64,000 bases of DNA from Chrysomallon squamiferum (Eukaryota; Mollusca; Gastropoda; Neomphalida; Peltospiridae): the NCBI GenBank assembly GCA_012295275.1, contig CM022679.1, positions 4,770,157 through 4,834,156 of the forward strand, in the 5' to 3' direction. Positions 48,175 to 59,996 of the stretch are shown here, in pieces. Under the pieces are notes generated by a model. That model saw only the letters and a list, made by a program, of their open reading frames with translations. It had not been told where the DNA came from and ran no database searches. The first letter of the stretch is position 1. Each line of letters begins with the position of its first letter. The translations under genes and the position numbers were made by a program.

Positions 48175-51100
48175 TTTATTTCTCACAGCCTGTGCTAAGC
48201 TGTTAATTTTGTGTGACTTGTTTTCTAAGAGGAAGGGAGAATTGTCAAGAGAAGAGAGACATGAAATCATGAAATACGCCAAATCAAGGTTTGCTAAAAA
48301 AAAATAAAAACACATTAAAAAAAACCCCCAAAACACCTATTTATGTTGATTTGGGTAACAGAAGACTATAAAAACTAAGAAATATGCCAAATCAATTTTT
48401 ACTAAAATAATGCCATTTTTGTTATTAACAAAAGAGTTAAAATGAAAAGATCATAAAAAAAAATTACTTAAATGTACTTAATATATTTTACTAATCAAAC
48501 TGTTGGAAAAGAATCAGATAAACCAAAAACAAGAACTTCGAGCAGTGAAGAAGAAGTGTGAATGAAAAATAGTTTTATTATTTTCAATTACTGAAGGTCA
48601 GATCTAGGCAAGACTGGAGTAATTTTCAGTTTTTGGTTACTACTTTTGTTTTCATTTAACCAATGCAATAGATTTTAGTTAATGGTTCACTTTCAGCTTT
48701 TATAACATACCAATGTGTGTATGTATGTTTTGTGTTAATATATATGTATATTTATATATACACGTGTGTGTATACACAATTTTTGTTTTTGCTTCAGACT
48801 GCCAATCTTCATGAACCAGCTACACAGGTTTCTAGAAGTGTGTAAGGAACATGCTGACCAGCTGAGTGTGGCACAAAGAGAGGAGATAGCCAACTACCTA
48901 GTACCTGAGGTAAATTATGTACCTGCATGACAGGTAGAAATACAGGTGCGGGTCTGTTACAGGTTTTGAAATCAGTTGTGTGCTGAAGAAATCTAAGAGA
49001 ATGTTGTGATTTCATGTTCTGCTAGATGTTGTAAAAGAATAAAAAAATAAAATTAAAAAGATGTTTAAAAATAGTCTTTATTCATTGACAGTCATATTAG
49101 AAAGGTATCAGAACTGGTTGTGAATATAGAAAAGAAAAGTGAACTGATGTGTTCAGATGGGTTCAGTGAGTTTGTTTTGACAGAGAAGTGGAGTGAATTG
49201 TCTTCATTCTGTTTTAAACAAAAAAACCACTGACCTGTTTGTATTTGTTAAACTCAGACTGGTAACTGTCTTCATATTGTTTATATTTAGTAACAATTTT
49301 TCTTTTGTTAAATGTTTCGTTTTGCCATTCTCTGTTGCAGCTTGTTGTTACACTGGAGATGATGTCTAAGTTTGCACAGGAGACGAAGGCAGCGTTGGAG
49401 CAGATTATTGCTGCCAGCAACGCTGCAGAGAAGTCAGAACGTGGAGACAAACACAAGAAAAGTCACATGGGCGATGTCCTCGGAAAGGCTCTGAAAAATG
49501 TAATCTTATTTTTTTTTGTATTATTATATTTTTTTTTAGATATGATGGTTCATATTTAATAAAAAAAAATTAAAAAAAGCTTATTTTTACAACAAAAAAA
49601 AAAAAAAATCATCTTCAGAAGTTGCATTTTTTAATTTTACTTATTTTTTAATTTAAAAGTTTATAAACATGTTTATAAATATTTAATATATTATTCGGTC
49701 TTATTACAAATCAATTGCATAAAGATTACATTTTTTTTTTAATATATATATATATTAAAATTTATTCATAAAGTTGCTTAAAATGACTGAGTAATTACAA
49801 AATTTGGAAAACTTAATTGTATTCATGCACATTTCATTCAGGTTTTGTCAGTTAAAACATTCCTTTGTATTGAAGTTTCTTGTTAGAAAATAATCATATG
49901 TTTTTTAGTTTTTTTGGTATTTCATGAATAAGGATTCCATTCAATTTTTAATAACATTAAAAAAAAAAAAATTTAAATGCTGATTTGTTTTTCAGTTTAA
50001 ATTTCACCAAGATGCTGAATATAATGCCTTGCTTTCAGTTATTTAATACTTAAATCTGTGAAGTTACTGAAGAAAAATTATTTGTATTTCATAAAGGCGC
50101 TGCACATCAAAGAGTTGAAAAAACTCAAAAGTTTTCATGAGAGGACAACGACAAGCTTCATGCATTTAATGCAGAAAAAGTAAGACTTGCAGTTTTATTT
50201 AGAATTATTTAAGTTTTCAGTTTTTAGGTACTAGAACATTATCTCAGTTAAAAAACTGAGTTAGTAGTTTTACATCTTTTTCGTGTTTTATGAATTTTAC
50301 TGTTTTGTTAAAATGGTATTTTCTGAGTGTTGGAATTTTAGGAATATGGTATTTTCTGAGTTTTGCTATTTTAGTTTACAATTTTAGCAAGTGTTAACAT
50401 TTCCATCCAAACTCTTACAAATGTATGAAAAAACATTCTCATATATATATATATCTCAGGCATACCAATTACACACCTATCTCAATTAAGAATATAATCT
50501 GTGTACATTAAACACACAATTTTATATATATGTGTGTGTGTAGAGTTTAACAGTGGATATCTTTTCCACAGAGATCATTTTTGTATGATGTCACAAAGGG
50601 AAAAGGTTCGAGCCACATCTAAAAACCTAGAACAGTTAGCTGACGAGGTAACCATTTAAAATCAGTTTTATTTTATATTTTGTATTAGTTTTTTTTTAGG
50701 ATTATCTGTGTAATGAGGATGTTGTGTTAGTGAGTGTGCTTGTTTGTAATGTGCTGTGTTTCAGGATAAATCCTGCTGTAGGTTTTTCAAATTATTTTCA
50801 TCTCTTGCCTATGTCAAATGATTAGTGTGTGTGTGTGTGTGTGTGTGTTTAAATGTATATATCACACCATTGTAATTTATCTATCTGCCTGCCTGTCTCT
50901 GTCTTACTGTCTGTCTATACAGGTATATATATATATATATATACAAAGATAGACTGTTAGAGAGATAGATATAGATAGAATATATTTGTGTGACATATAC
51001 ATTTATATAGACTAGGAGAAAAGCATACAAACGGTTATTGCTTCTAATAAATAATTTTTGCAAACATATGAGTAAAACTTTGTCAATGCTCATCTGAAAT

Positions 51101-52988
51101 GTCTGAACCAAATATTTATACCAAGACAGAAAAAGATATCATTTTTATTTTTTTTATAATTTTATTTTTTGTTTTTGCTGTTGGTAAGGTAAGTATAATG
51201 TTTATTTTGGCTAAAAGGAGAGAGTTTTATTTTCTTAGTCAAAAATCTTCTGGGCTTTTTCTGTTTGAATATTTTCTGTTGATAATGTAAGTATAATGTT
51301 TATTTTGACTAAAAGGAGAGTTTTTATCCTGTGATAAATTGTTTAATTTTTTAAATGTTTTTGCTATTGGTAAGATAAGTATGTTTATTTTGGCTAAAAG
51401 GAGAGAGTTTTTTTTTAATTTCTGTTAAAATTGTTTGTCTTCAGGTTCCTCATTTTCTCACGAGGCTGAAGGAACTGATGTCAGCTCTTGACGAGAAGGT
51501 GACATGGAGAGAATGGAAATATCTCTTTAAACTCGGCACTTCCAAAGTTGTAAGTCATTTTGTACAGTTTACTGACAACAGAGGATTCAGATCTTAACGA
51601 AATGAATCACGGAATAATAGTTAGCTAGCAGTTGCAGGTCACGTATCAATGTACTGCCATCTTATAAAATCCATGTCAAGGTCAAACAGTATTTCTCTTT
51701 AAAAAAAAACATTTTTTTTTTTTACTTTTTGATTTAACTGTATAAATTATAAAGTTACATCTTATTAAAATGCAAAATGACACAAAAAATAGGGAAAATA
51801 GGGAGAAAAAAGGGAAAAGTGTTTGTAAATTTACTTTAATTAATAAACATCATTAATTGTATTACTATTCATCTGGACTGATTTATTTGGTAAGTGTAAG
51901 GAGAGGGAGACATTACAAAAGCTAAATTCCATGAATATAAGAGGAATATTGACAGGTATGAGAATGAGAATATATTCATAATTATTTTAAATTCTGGACA
52001 GAAAGGGAAAAAACAAGCTGAAATACATTTTACATAGTTTTAAATTAGTATTTGATTTGTGTATTGTGGTGTCCAGTGTTTGCTAAACATATTTTACATA
52101 CATTTAAATTTAGTATTTGATTTGTTTGTGGTGTCCAGTATTTGCTAAACGACTGTTTGTTTGTGTCAGGCGTGGGGTTTAGGCAAAGTGCTGGCTAACA
52201 AGTCGACAGTGCAGTCGCTGATTGACCAGGTGTGTGACATGGCAAACAGAGAACAGTTCACAATGTCGCTGGCCTCCCTTGGACTCGTCTCGAAAGAACC
52301 AAGTCAGGAGTCTCCAGCAAACTGCGCCAAGTCAATGTCACAGCCAGCTTCTACGAAATATGCACAGGTACAGAAAACTGTTCAATTTAAACATGCAAAG
52401 GGTTGTTTATATCCATCAGGATGTTCTCCATCTTCCAGGGTTTCATCTGTTTGTGTGATCTCCCACATACTAGGGGTGGGTGTGTCTATCAGGGTGATTC
52501 TATCTGCTAGGGTGTGGTGGTCTGCAACTGCCAGGGCTTTTAATATCAAGGTCCAGGTTGTATATATTCCAGGGTGATCTCTCTTTACAAGGGGTATATC
52601 TATCAGTGTTCTTGATCTGGCAGTATGATCTGCATTTAACATGGGTACATCTACCAAGGTGGTCTCCATTTATTAGTTTGAGTCTGTTAGGATAATCTGT
52701 ATCTACCAGGGGTTTGTCTTTTAGGGTAATTAAAAAATGACTGTATAAAGGGTGACCCGGTGACTTCCAGCCACAAGAGAAATATCTGTCAGGATAAATC
52801 TCCATCTACCAGTGTCTCCTGTATCAGCTTCCTCTCAGACTTGATAGTAAAAACTTTTAATATGTATGTTGTATCGTAATGTGAAAAACAATGTAACGTA
52901 TGTATAGTTAATACAAAATGTTTATTTAGATGTTTATTTTTAGTTAACATCAAACACTATGTATGTGTAACTAATACATAATGGTTGT

Positions 52989-53031
<43 letters not shown>

Positions 53032-53158
53032 TTATAACATTTTATGCATATTCTGATAGTATACAGAATATTTATTTATTTACTGTTAACATCACATGTT
53101 TAATAGTATACAGAAAAGTTATTTATTTATTTATTTATTTATTTATATATTTTTATAT

Positions 53159-53205
<47 letters not shown>

Positions 53206-54787
53206 TATATTTTTATATTTACTTAATTATTTATTTACTGTTAATATATCTCTAAAATATAGTATAGACAATAGTTATGTGTTTGTTTTCAGCTAAGTTC
53301 TATAGAATCACTATGCATACAGTCCTGTAATAGAATGGTTGTGTGTTTGTTTTCAGCTAAGTTCTATAGAATCACTATGCACGCAGTCCTGTAATAGAAT
53401 GGTTGTGTGTTTGTTTTCAGCTAAGTTCTATAGAGTCACTGATGCATACAGTCCTGTAACATGAATGGTCGTATGTTTGTTTTCAGCTAAGTTTTATAGT
53501 GTTTTATTATTTTAATTCCTGTTATTGAGCAAAAAGAAGAGAAATACATATCTGAGGATAAAATATTTTTCTGAGTCTGTATAGGTCAGGTAATTTTCAC
53601 TGACATGACGTTTGAAATGGCAAGATGCATTCAGTAAAAGTTTATTTTAATAATAATGTATTGTTTATTTAATCCTTGTTATTGAATAAAATAATATAAC
53701 AATACATTATATTTCAGTGATAAAATAATAATTTTATAGAAGTCATTATAGTTCAATAATAGTAATTTTCATAAAATGTTTAAATAATTTTAACAACAAA
53801 AAAAAAAATAATAAGAATAAAACACTTAATAAATAATAATATATTGTAATAAGTGTCTGAAGTGCAACAATAATAATAATAATAATAACAACAACAAAAA
53901 TAATTTTTTTTTTTTTTTTACAAGATGGAGGTGACATTGTGATTGACCACACAAGGGGGATGCTGTGACACGGGTGGAAGAAGGTGAGGTCGAAGTTCAG
54001 GAGGTCAGAGCTCACTGTGTGATAATAGCATCTAGATGTGACTGGTTCAGACGAGCTTTACTCAGTGGAATGAAGGAATCAATTCACAAGTGAGATTCTT
54101 TTCTTTTTCTATGTTATACACAATACATATAACTGAGACATATACATACTAATTCCTATGCACAGAATTTATATTTAATCACCAAATTTTACATTGTAAA
54201 CAGATGTAAAAAGACTTTATTCCATTTATTATTAAAATTTCAGTGTTGTTTTTTTTTTTTTTTAGTTCAAACAAACTGATTTATAGTATATGTAGACCAG
54301 TATATCCTGATCTGTTTTTATTTTTTTTCCCCTATTCTTTCTGTTCAGAATAGATTATGTTGTTTATATAAACAGTCAGTCCCATAAATATATACTATTC
54401 TAGAGTCACACATAAATAGATACTCATCTAGAGTCACACATAAATAGATACTCATCTAGAGTCACACAAATATATACTCATCTAGAGTCACACACAAATA
54501 TATACTCATCTAGAGTCACACACAAATATATACTCATCTAGAGTCACACATAAATATATACTCATCTAGAGTCACACACAAATATATACTCATCTAATCA
54601 TATATACTCATCTAGAGTCACACACAAATATATACATCTGGAGAAAATATATACTCAAAGAGTCATACATTAATGAACGTTTATGCTGTCATAAATTAAT
54701 TTTACACGTAAGAACTACATAAATGCATTTAACAGAAGCCTCGATCAAATCAGTTAAACCCATCCATGCATATATACATACATACAT

Positions 54788-54836
<49 letters not shown>

Positions 54837-56257
54837 CAACAGATGCATGTGCAACTTCTACAGATACATCTTCTCTCATACACAGACAATGTAACAAAAC
54901 TTCACTTGTGTTGTATAATACTTTGGTGTTTTGATATTTCCAGAAAAATCACAGTGCACGACACAAACCCCTGAACTGTTCCAGCTGTTTTTAGAATATC
55001 TCTATAGTGGTTACCTAGACACGAGTGAACTGTCCACAGAACAGCTCGCAGACATGATGACTCTTTGTGATAGATATGAGGTTTGTTACTTTGCAGCCAG
55101 TTCTAACATGAAACTGGGTACCACTCAATAAACAGTTCTTGTAAAATAGTATTTTCATGTAACTGATAGAGGTAATACAAAACTAGATGTTACTTCAGAA
55201 TCTGTTCCATAACACCAGTAAAATTATTTATTGTTCCAGATGTGTATCTGTAAGTAACAATTCATAATAATAATATTATATTATGATATTTAGATCATAC
55301 TTTTGTTGCTAATAACACAAAGAAAATGATTATATTATGATAGCCTTATAAATGTTTCTTTATTGCCTGTAGCACTTGGGTCTCTCTGAAAATAAACGGC
55401 AAGTTTCATGTTTACAAATTAAATATTCACGTTCTCTCAAACGTATGATATGAGATAAATAATATTCAAATGGACTTTAACACTGTATATATATATATAT
55501 ATATATATACATAAACGGCAGAATGTTGGTGTTAGTACTGACTGTTAAGGTGTGTTTTCAGACTGACAGTGTGAAGTACTTGTGTGAACACACTCTGAAA
55601 GACCACGTGGATGACGAGACTGCTCTTTACTTGTTGAGTCTGGCAGATCAGCTGCACTGCAAAGAGCTGAGGGTAACAAATAATCTGTTCTGTTGTTCTC
55701 CCACTGTTAAAGAAGCATTTTAATAATGCTTATACAGGAACTTTAGAACAAATGGTACTGCATCGTAATGTTATAAAGCTGTTAAAAGAATTAGTGTTAA
55801 TACTGTTATGAATTCATGTAAAAGGAATGTTTTTAATTGTATTTTTTTCTAAATTAATTAATTATTTGTAAATTTACATGCAAATGAGATTCTTAAAATA
55901 GATATAAAATGTATGTGACAGAATACCTGGGTGTCAGACAATGAACACACACACACATTCACACACACGTGTATGTATGTGTGTGTGTGTTTTTGTGTGT
56001 GTATGTTGATGTGTGTTTAAAATGTTTGAGTCTGTTTTCACCCGAGGAGACACTGTTTGCAGTATGTGACAGAACACCCGAGCCTGGCAGACAGTGAAGT
56101 GTTTGAAGATCTTCCAGATCACCTACAAGCTGAAGTGGAAGATGCTATTGCTTGGCATGGGTACGAAGTGTTGTCATCAGCATTTCAGTGAAGTGACAGA
56201 TTATTCAATTTTAATAATATTAGAAATAATAACAACAACAACAACAACAACAACAAC

Positions 56258-56303
<46 letters not shown>

Positions 56304-56326
56304 GTTATAATGGTAATAAAAACAAC

Positions 56327-56360
<34 letters not shown>

Positions 56361-57833
56361 GCTATAATGGTAATAAAAAGAATAACCATAATGACAAGTG
56401 ATATCCACAGAAATAGAAATAATGCTTGGGAACAGATATACATAACTGAAATTTGGTTCCTTTATTGTCAGTGAAAAGGAAAAACAAAAATAACAAAGAA
56501 CAAAATGAAAATGAAACATTAAAAGTGTTATATAAACAGGTTTATCTATGGTCACTTTATTAACTTTATTTGTTTTTTTTTTTTTTTAAAAAGACATTTA
56601 ATTACATTTTGTAATTGTTACATTTTTAAAATTTATTTATTTTTATAAACAGCCTGGAACCAAGAAACTTCAGATTGCCAGTTGCCGTAGAAACACCAAG
56701 CTCTGTGTCCCCCTGTGGTGACAGCGAGGTCGATGAACTTATGAACAACCTTGACCTTGGGGATGCAGTAAGTCACTGTTATATTTTGTTATTTTTTGAA
56801 CCAGGGTACTGCTTCTGGGTAAGTTAAATGATAAATGGTTTCTTGCTGTTAGACAATAAATTGTATTGGCAAGTTTTTTCTTTTGGATTTGATGAATAAC
56901 TTAAACTATATAGTGATGGTAGGTAGTAGAATTAAACATTGGAAAGGAAGATTTTTTTTTTTTTTTTTTTTTAATTTTTTAAAATGTATTAATTTTATTA
57001 TAGGCTCAAGATAATTTATTTTTTAGGCTTGTGATAATGAAAACAATAACTTTAATGACATTGACAACAACAGAAATGTTTTCTTAATTAATAAATTATA
57101 TTTTACTTTGAATGCAGTAATTTTATTTTAGGTTAATAGTATTTAATTTTAGACATTATTTAGAGTATGGTGTTTGTAGTAGCAACAGGATAATAAATTT
57201 GTTTGATACTCGTCATAATTGATTTTAGACTCAAGATTATATTTTTCTTCATAAGATTTCTTAAGACACGTAATTAATTTTAGAACATTAATTAATCATA
57301 ATTAATTCTAAATAGAAGATAATTTACCCTCATAACTTTTGATGTGTATCATAATTAATTTTTTGATCAAAAATAATTTATTTATCCTAACAACAAATTT
57401 TATATGAAACATCACAATTAATTTTAGATGCAAGATATATTTCATTTACCCACCACACATTTTAAGACAAATAATCAATTTTATTCTTAATATAAATAAT
57501 TTATTTATCCAGAGATTGAGATAATATGTTTATTCTTGTAGAATTAAAAATTTAATGTTTTTTTTTTTACTTTCAAAGACCAGAATTATATTTCACATTT
57601 CATAAAAATAATTTAAATTTTTTTTTTTTTTTTTTTTTCTGTAGGCTCAGGATATTTCTACATCGAGTTCATCAGATGAGATGCCTTTCATGGAAGACTC
57701 CACCAGACTGGAGAGGTGCATCGACGCGCTGAAGGACATCGTCGGTGACAGCGTTCCGAGAGAGGAGTTGGTGCGTGTCGCATTGGCAGCTGACTACGAC
57801 ATCAACAGAGCACTCAACTTCTTCTTTTCTTAG
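42190..57833 (+). CDS. Double-BTB/POZ protein with UBA/CUE-like tail, 21 exons, about 826 aa
   Basis: Coding exons: 42190-42231, 42331-42383, 43549-43642, 44070-44147, 44643-44708, 45247-45351, 46347-46599, 47510-47683, 48189-48288, 48798-48909, 49341-49499, 50097-50179, 50572-50647, 51445-51549, 52170-52367, 53956-54089, 54944-55080, 55562-55672, 56063-56160, 56653-56767, 57645-57833. All are GT-AG and phases match throughout. Order: N-terminal beta-rich region (1-111), BTB1 (about 120-230), helical middle (about 230-545), BTB2 (about 567-730), acidic linker and a 40-residue UBA/CUE-like helical end. BTB domains dimerise or bind cullin-3, and UBA/CUE folds bind ubiquitin, so a ubiquitin-pathway adaptor is plausible. 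I do not recognise the orthologue. One base must be discounted in exon 17, and the start of exon 16 is irregular. Confidence 0.85.
43643..44069 (+). other. Intron 3 of the double-BTB gene
   Basis: Contains TATG-type and CA repeats near 43,813-43,887. No extra exon seen. Confidence 0.7.
44254..44334. repeat. GGGTGT minisatellite-like run
   Basis: GGGTGTGGGTGTGGGTGTGG then GGGTATGGGTATGGGT and TG-rich sequence, in intron 4. G-rich runs on one strand could form a G-quadruplex. Confidence 0.7.
45247..46599 (+). CDS. BTB1 of the double-BTB gene (exons 6-7)
   Basis: LEEGYFSDLVVKADSGRE is spliced to FKVHSVILQLSCAEMDW, giving the typical BTB pattern (SDL-V, H-x-x-IL), then LEATLHYLYAECLPRGM and a helical end. 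Exon 7 (46,347-46,599) is distinctly GC-rich for this locus. The loop after the conserved helix is short and Pro-rich (SSPPPLSG). Confidence 0.85.
47510..52367 (+). CDS. Helical middle region of the double-BTB gene (exons 8-15)
   Basis: About 330 residues of amphipathic helix-like sequence: REAAVACAKLLILCDLFSKR, LPIFMNQLHRFLEVCKEHAD, LEMMSKFAQETKAALEQII, then a Lys/Ser-rich hinge, and VPHFLTRLKELMSALDEKV. Possibly a coiled-coil or armadillo-like bundle; the family is unknown to me. Donor of exon 9 is weak (GTTTGC). The exon phase chain is unbroken. Confidence 0.8.
47937..48180. repeat. ATT array in intron 8
   Basis: (ATT)n with three repeats of a longer unit containing AATGTTGTTATTACCATTAATATT-like sequence, which shows local duplication of an ATT block. 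It ends directly at the CTCACAG acceptor of exon 9, so it also forms that site's polypyrimidine tract. Confidence 0.85.
52380..52830. repeat. Degenerate repeat of CTACCAGGGT-like units in intron 15
   Basis: Repeated variants of (T)CTA(C/T)CAGGGTG(A/T)TCT about every 30 bp for about 450 bp. Open frames exist on both strands, but they encode only repeated Ile-Asp-Thr-Pro-like units. Intronic, not coding. Confidence 0.6.
52987..53215. repeat. ATTT arrays in intron 15
   Basis: Two (ATTT)n blocks at about 52,987-53,032 and 53,119-53,208, separated by a partly duplicated spacer. Confidence 0.9.
53278..53499 (+). repeat. 64-bp tandem repeat, about 3.4 copies, each with a 3' splice-site-like motif
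   Basis: TTTGTTTTCAG followed by CTAAGTT recurs at 53,282, 53,346, 53,410 and 53,476. Each unit reads like an intron end followed by the same 40 bp (TCTATAGAATCACTATGC...). The sequence after CAG has stops within about 35 codons and no donor, so I do not call an exon. Confidence 0.85.
53956..55672 (+). CDS. BTB2 of the double-BTB gene (exons 16-18), with a frame break
   Basis: VRAHCVIIASRCDWFRRALL is classic BTB. Exon 17 begins KITVHDTNP and would then stop at TGA 54,972-54,974. Dropping one C from the CCCC run at 54,968-54,971 restores ELFQLFLEYLYSGYLD, exactly the expected continuation. Exon 18 gives the closing helices (DSVKYLCEHTLKDHV). Exon 16 is best opened at the AG at 53,954-53,955, which leaves the first BTB strand missing; see findings. 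Confidence 0.75.
54388..54660. repeat. 28-bp minisatellite in intron 16, about 8 copies
   Basis: The unit is TAGAGTCACACACAAATATA followed by TACTCATC, with CATAAATAGA variants, then a degenerate end. Followed by CATA and TA microsatellites at about 54,770-54,830. Confidence 0.9.
56063..57833 (+). CDS. C-terminal part of the double-BTB gene (exons 19-21): acidic linker and UBA/CUE-like end
   Basis: Exon 19 ends the BTB2-associated helices (FEDLPDHLQAEVEDAIAWHG). Exon 20 is an unstructured acidic linker (SPCGDSEVDELMNNLDLGDA). Exon 21 carries a Ser run and then CIDALKDIVGDSVPREELVR continuing into VALAADYDINRALNFFFS before TAG. The pattern 'D-I-(N/x)-R-A-L-N-x-F' at the end is typical of three-helix UBA/CUE/HBS1-N-like folds. 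Confidence 0.8.
56231..56360. repeat. AAC and AAT arrays in intron 19
   Basis: (AAC)n then (AAT)n, followed by a second AAT block, each ending in AGTTATAATGGTAATAAAA or AGCTATAATGGTAATAAAAA, so the block has been duplicated. Confidence 0.9.
56768..57644 (+). other. Intron 20 of the double-BTB gene with repeated TTAATTTTAGA-like segments
   Basis: From about 56,990 to 57,500 the motif AATTTTAG(A/G)(C/T) and AATTAATTTTAGA recurs about every 60-70 bp, a strongly degenerate tandem repeat that contains many AG dinucleotides behind T-rich tracts. The real acceptor is the final TTTTCTGTAG. Confidence 0.5.
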
Positions 57834-58145
57834 CATTAACAGTTTCTTTAGTGACGTTTTTTATTTTTATTTCTTTTTTTTTTTTTTTTTTTTTATATAT
57901 AAACCTTATTTTTTTTTCGAAAATGTCGTATTTATTGAACTCAGGCAATTTGTTTTAAAATTTACGATTTTATCAAGACTTTTTTTTTTTTTTTTTTTCG
58001 TTTGTTAAAATAGCGTTTTATGTGTAAAGTTCTTTTTAAATAATTTGATTAAATGTTTGTGGTTTTTTTATAAATTTTTTTTTTTTTTAAGAATGTTTAT
58101 TAATGGCATTAAAAACACAGGCATTAATACAATTGTACATGTGTT

Positions 58146-58235
58146 AATAAAAGTTAATTTTGGTAAAATATGGGGTTTTTTTGTATGTATAAAAGAAAAT
58201 TATTAATGAAAAAACTAAATACAGGCTTTAATAAA
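58146..58235 (+). terminator. Candidate poly(A) signals of the double-BTB gene
   Basis: AATAAA at 58,146-58,151 and again at 58,230-58,235, about 310 and 400 nt after the stop codon. Which is used cannot be told from sequence. Confidence 0.4.
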
Positions 58236-58239
58236 GTTT

Positions 58240-59454
58240 CAAAAAGTATTGTTGAAAAATAATTATCTAATTTTAATATTATTTTTTGAATAATAAAGTT
58301 CAAACTAAATACCAGATGCATTTTCACCAGCATTTATACTTGAAAATATCTTAAAGTAAGGTATTTAGTTTTTAGTAATGGTATTGTTTCTCTGTAGTTA
58401 TTATTATAATTTTTCTATAATCATTTAGCATAGTTTCAATTTAAATTTAATTTATATTTATTTAAAGAAAAAAAAAAATGAAGAAGAAAAAACAGTGATA
58501 AGTAAGAAATGGTAAAGAGTCCATTGATTTATAATGGAACCCCCCAAAAAAGTACACAAATTTTTTAATCCTTCTGCAAAATCATAATTGTGAAACCTGT
58601 GTAAAACCCAAACAGAAAATATTTTGAAACAAAACCAAAACAAGTTACTTAAAATATAACCTATTTAAATATTCAAAAAGTGCAATTTTTTATATTTATT
58701 ATTAGTACTTACATTTTTTTTTTGTCACTTTAGTCATACGTTTCTTTTTAATTGCAATTCATTATATTTAATATATGAAACTGTTTACAGAAAAAAATAG
58801 GAAGGAAGAAAAATTATTAACTTAAAACAATTTGTTTCTTAATACAAGGGCATTAACTCTTAATACTGATTTTTCATTAGCACTCAACTAAACTAAATTA
58901 AAGCAAAACAATAAAATAAATAAATAAATAATAAAATGAAATATAAAAAAATAAAAATAAAAAAGGAGAAACCCCCCAAAAAAACAACAGCAGCGATTAA
59001 AAAATAAAAGGCAGTAAATTAAAGAATATAATTTTAATTTTTTAATAATTTTGTCAGTGGTAAATATATTGAGTTAAACTTTTACATTTGCATAAAAAAA
59101 GAGTTTATTTTAAACTTGTACATTGATGTTAAAAGCATAAATAAAGAATCTGTAAATTATCTTTATTTTAATTACTTTTTCTTGTGATTATGTTCATTGT
59201 TATATTTTTATGTTAGTTTAAAAAAAAAGAAAAAAGTTCTATGTTTTTCCATTCACAGAAAATGTGAGATTTATTTATTTACCTTTGTATACTGTACATA
59301 ATAATTATGTTGGAGTTTTGTATATAGCTGATTATTATTAATCAAAATAGATTTTTATTTATTTTATATTTTCAATTTTCGCTTCTAGAAAGAAGTTTGT
59401 GATTATTATTTTAAAAATTATCAGTTGCATTATTTCAGTTCAGAAGACAGACAG

Positions 59455-59486
<32 letters not shown>

Positions 59487-59928
59487 ACAATCAGTAAAAA
59501 TCAATTGTCCAATTTTTCTAACGAAATTTGGGATTATTTTGCATTCTGATCTTTATGTATATAAATAAAAATTCAAAACACACACACACAGACACACTGC
59601 TGTATGCATATATTCTCACATATACAGAAAAAAAAGCCAAACAAAATATAATAAATTATGTTCCTTATGTGTTAAACCAATGAAAACCAGAAATGCTTTT
59701 AGATCCTATACTCGGAAGCACAGTTAATGAATGTTTCTGTTACAAACAATTTCTTTCTGCTTTCTCAGTTTGCTCAACTGCTTTTTGACATGTGGGCAAA
59801 TCTTTAACAGGCCTTGTAAATTAAATAAATTAAAAAAAATAATAATAATAATAAATCGATCAAAAAAAATAAATAAATAAAAAAATTAATCAATAAATCA
59901 ATCAATAAAAAAAATAAATAAATAAAAA

Positions 59929-59996
<68 letters not shown>

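Noticed and set aside
52382-52805. Overlapping open frames on both strands
   Set aside because: The repeat of CTACCAGGGT-like units is open in several frames; it is intronic and the translations are periodic.
53293-53400. Reading the 64-bp repeat as a lost BTB2 exon (LSSIESL...)
   Set aside because: No donor site follows in any unit, and stops occur in or just after each copy.
59740-59812. Minus-strand segment PVKDLPTCQKAVEQTEKAER after TTTACAAG
   Set aside because: Protein-like, but only about 24 codons, with no partner exons in matching phase, in a very AT-rich setting; chance cannot be excluded.
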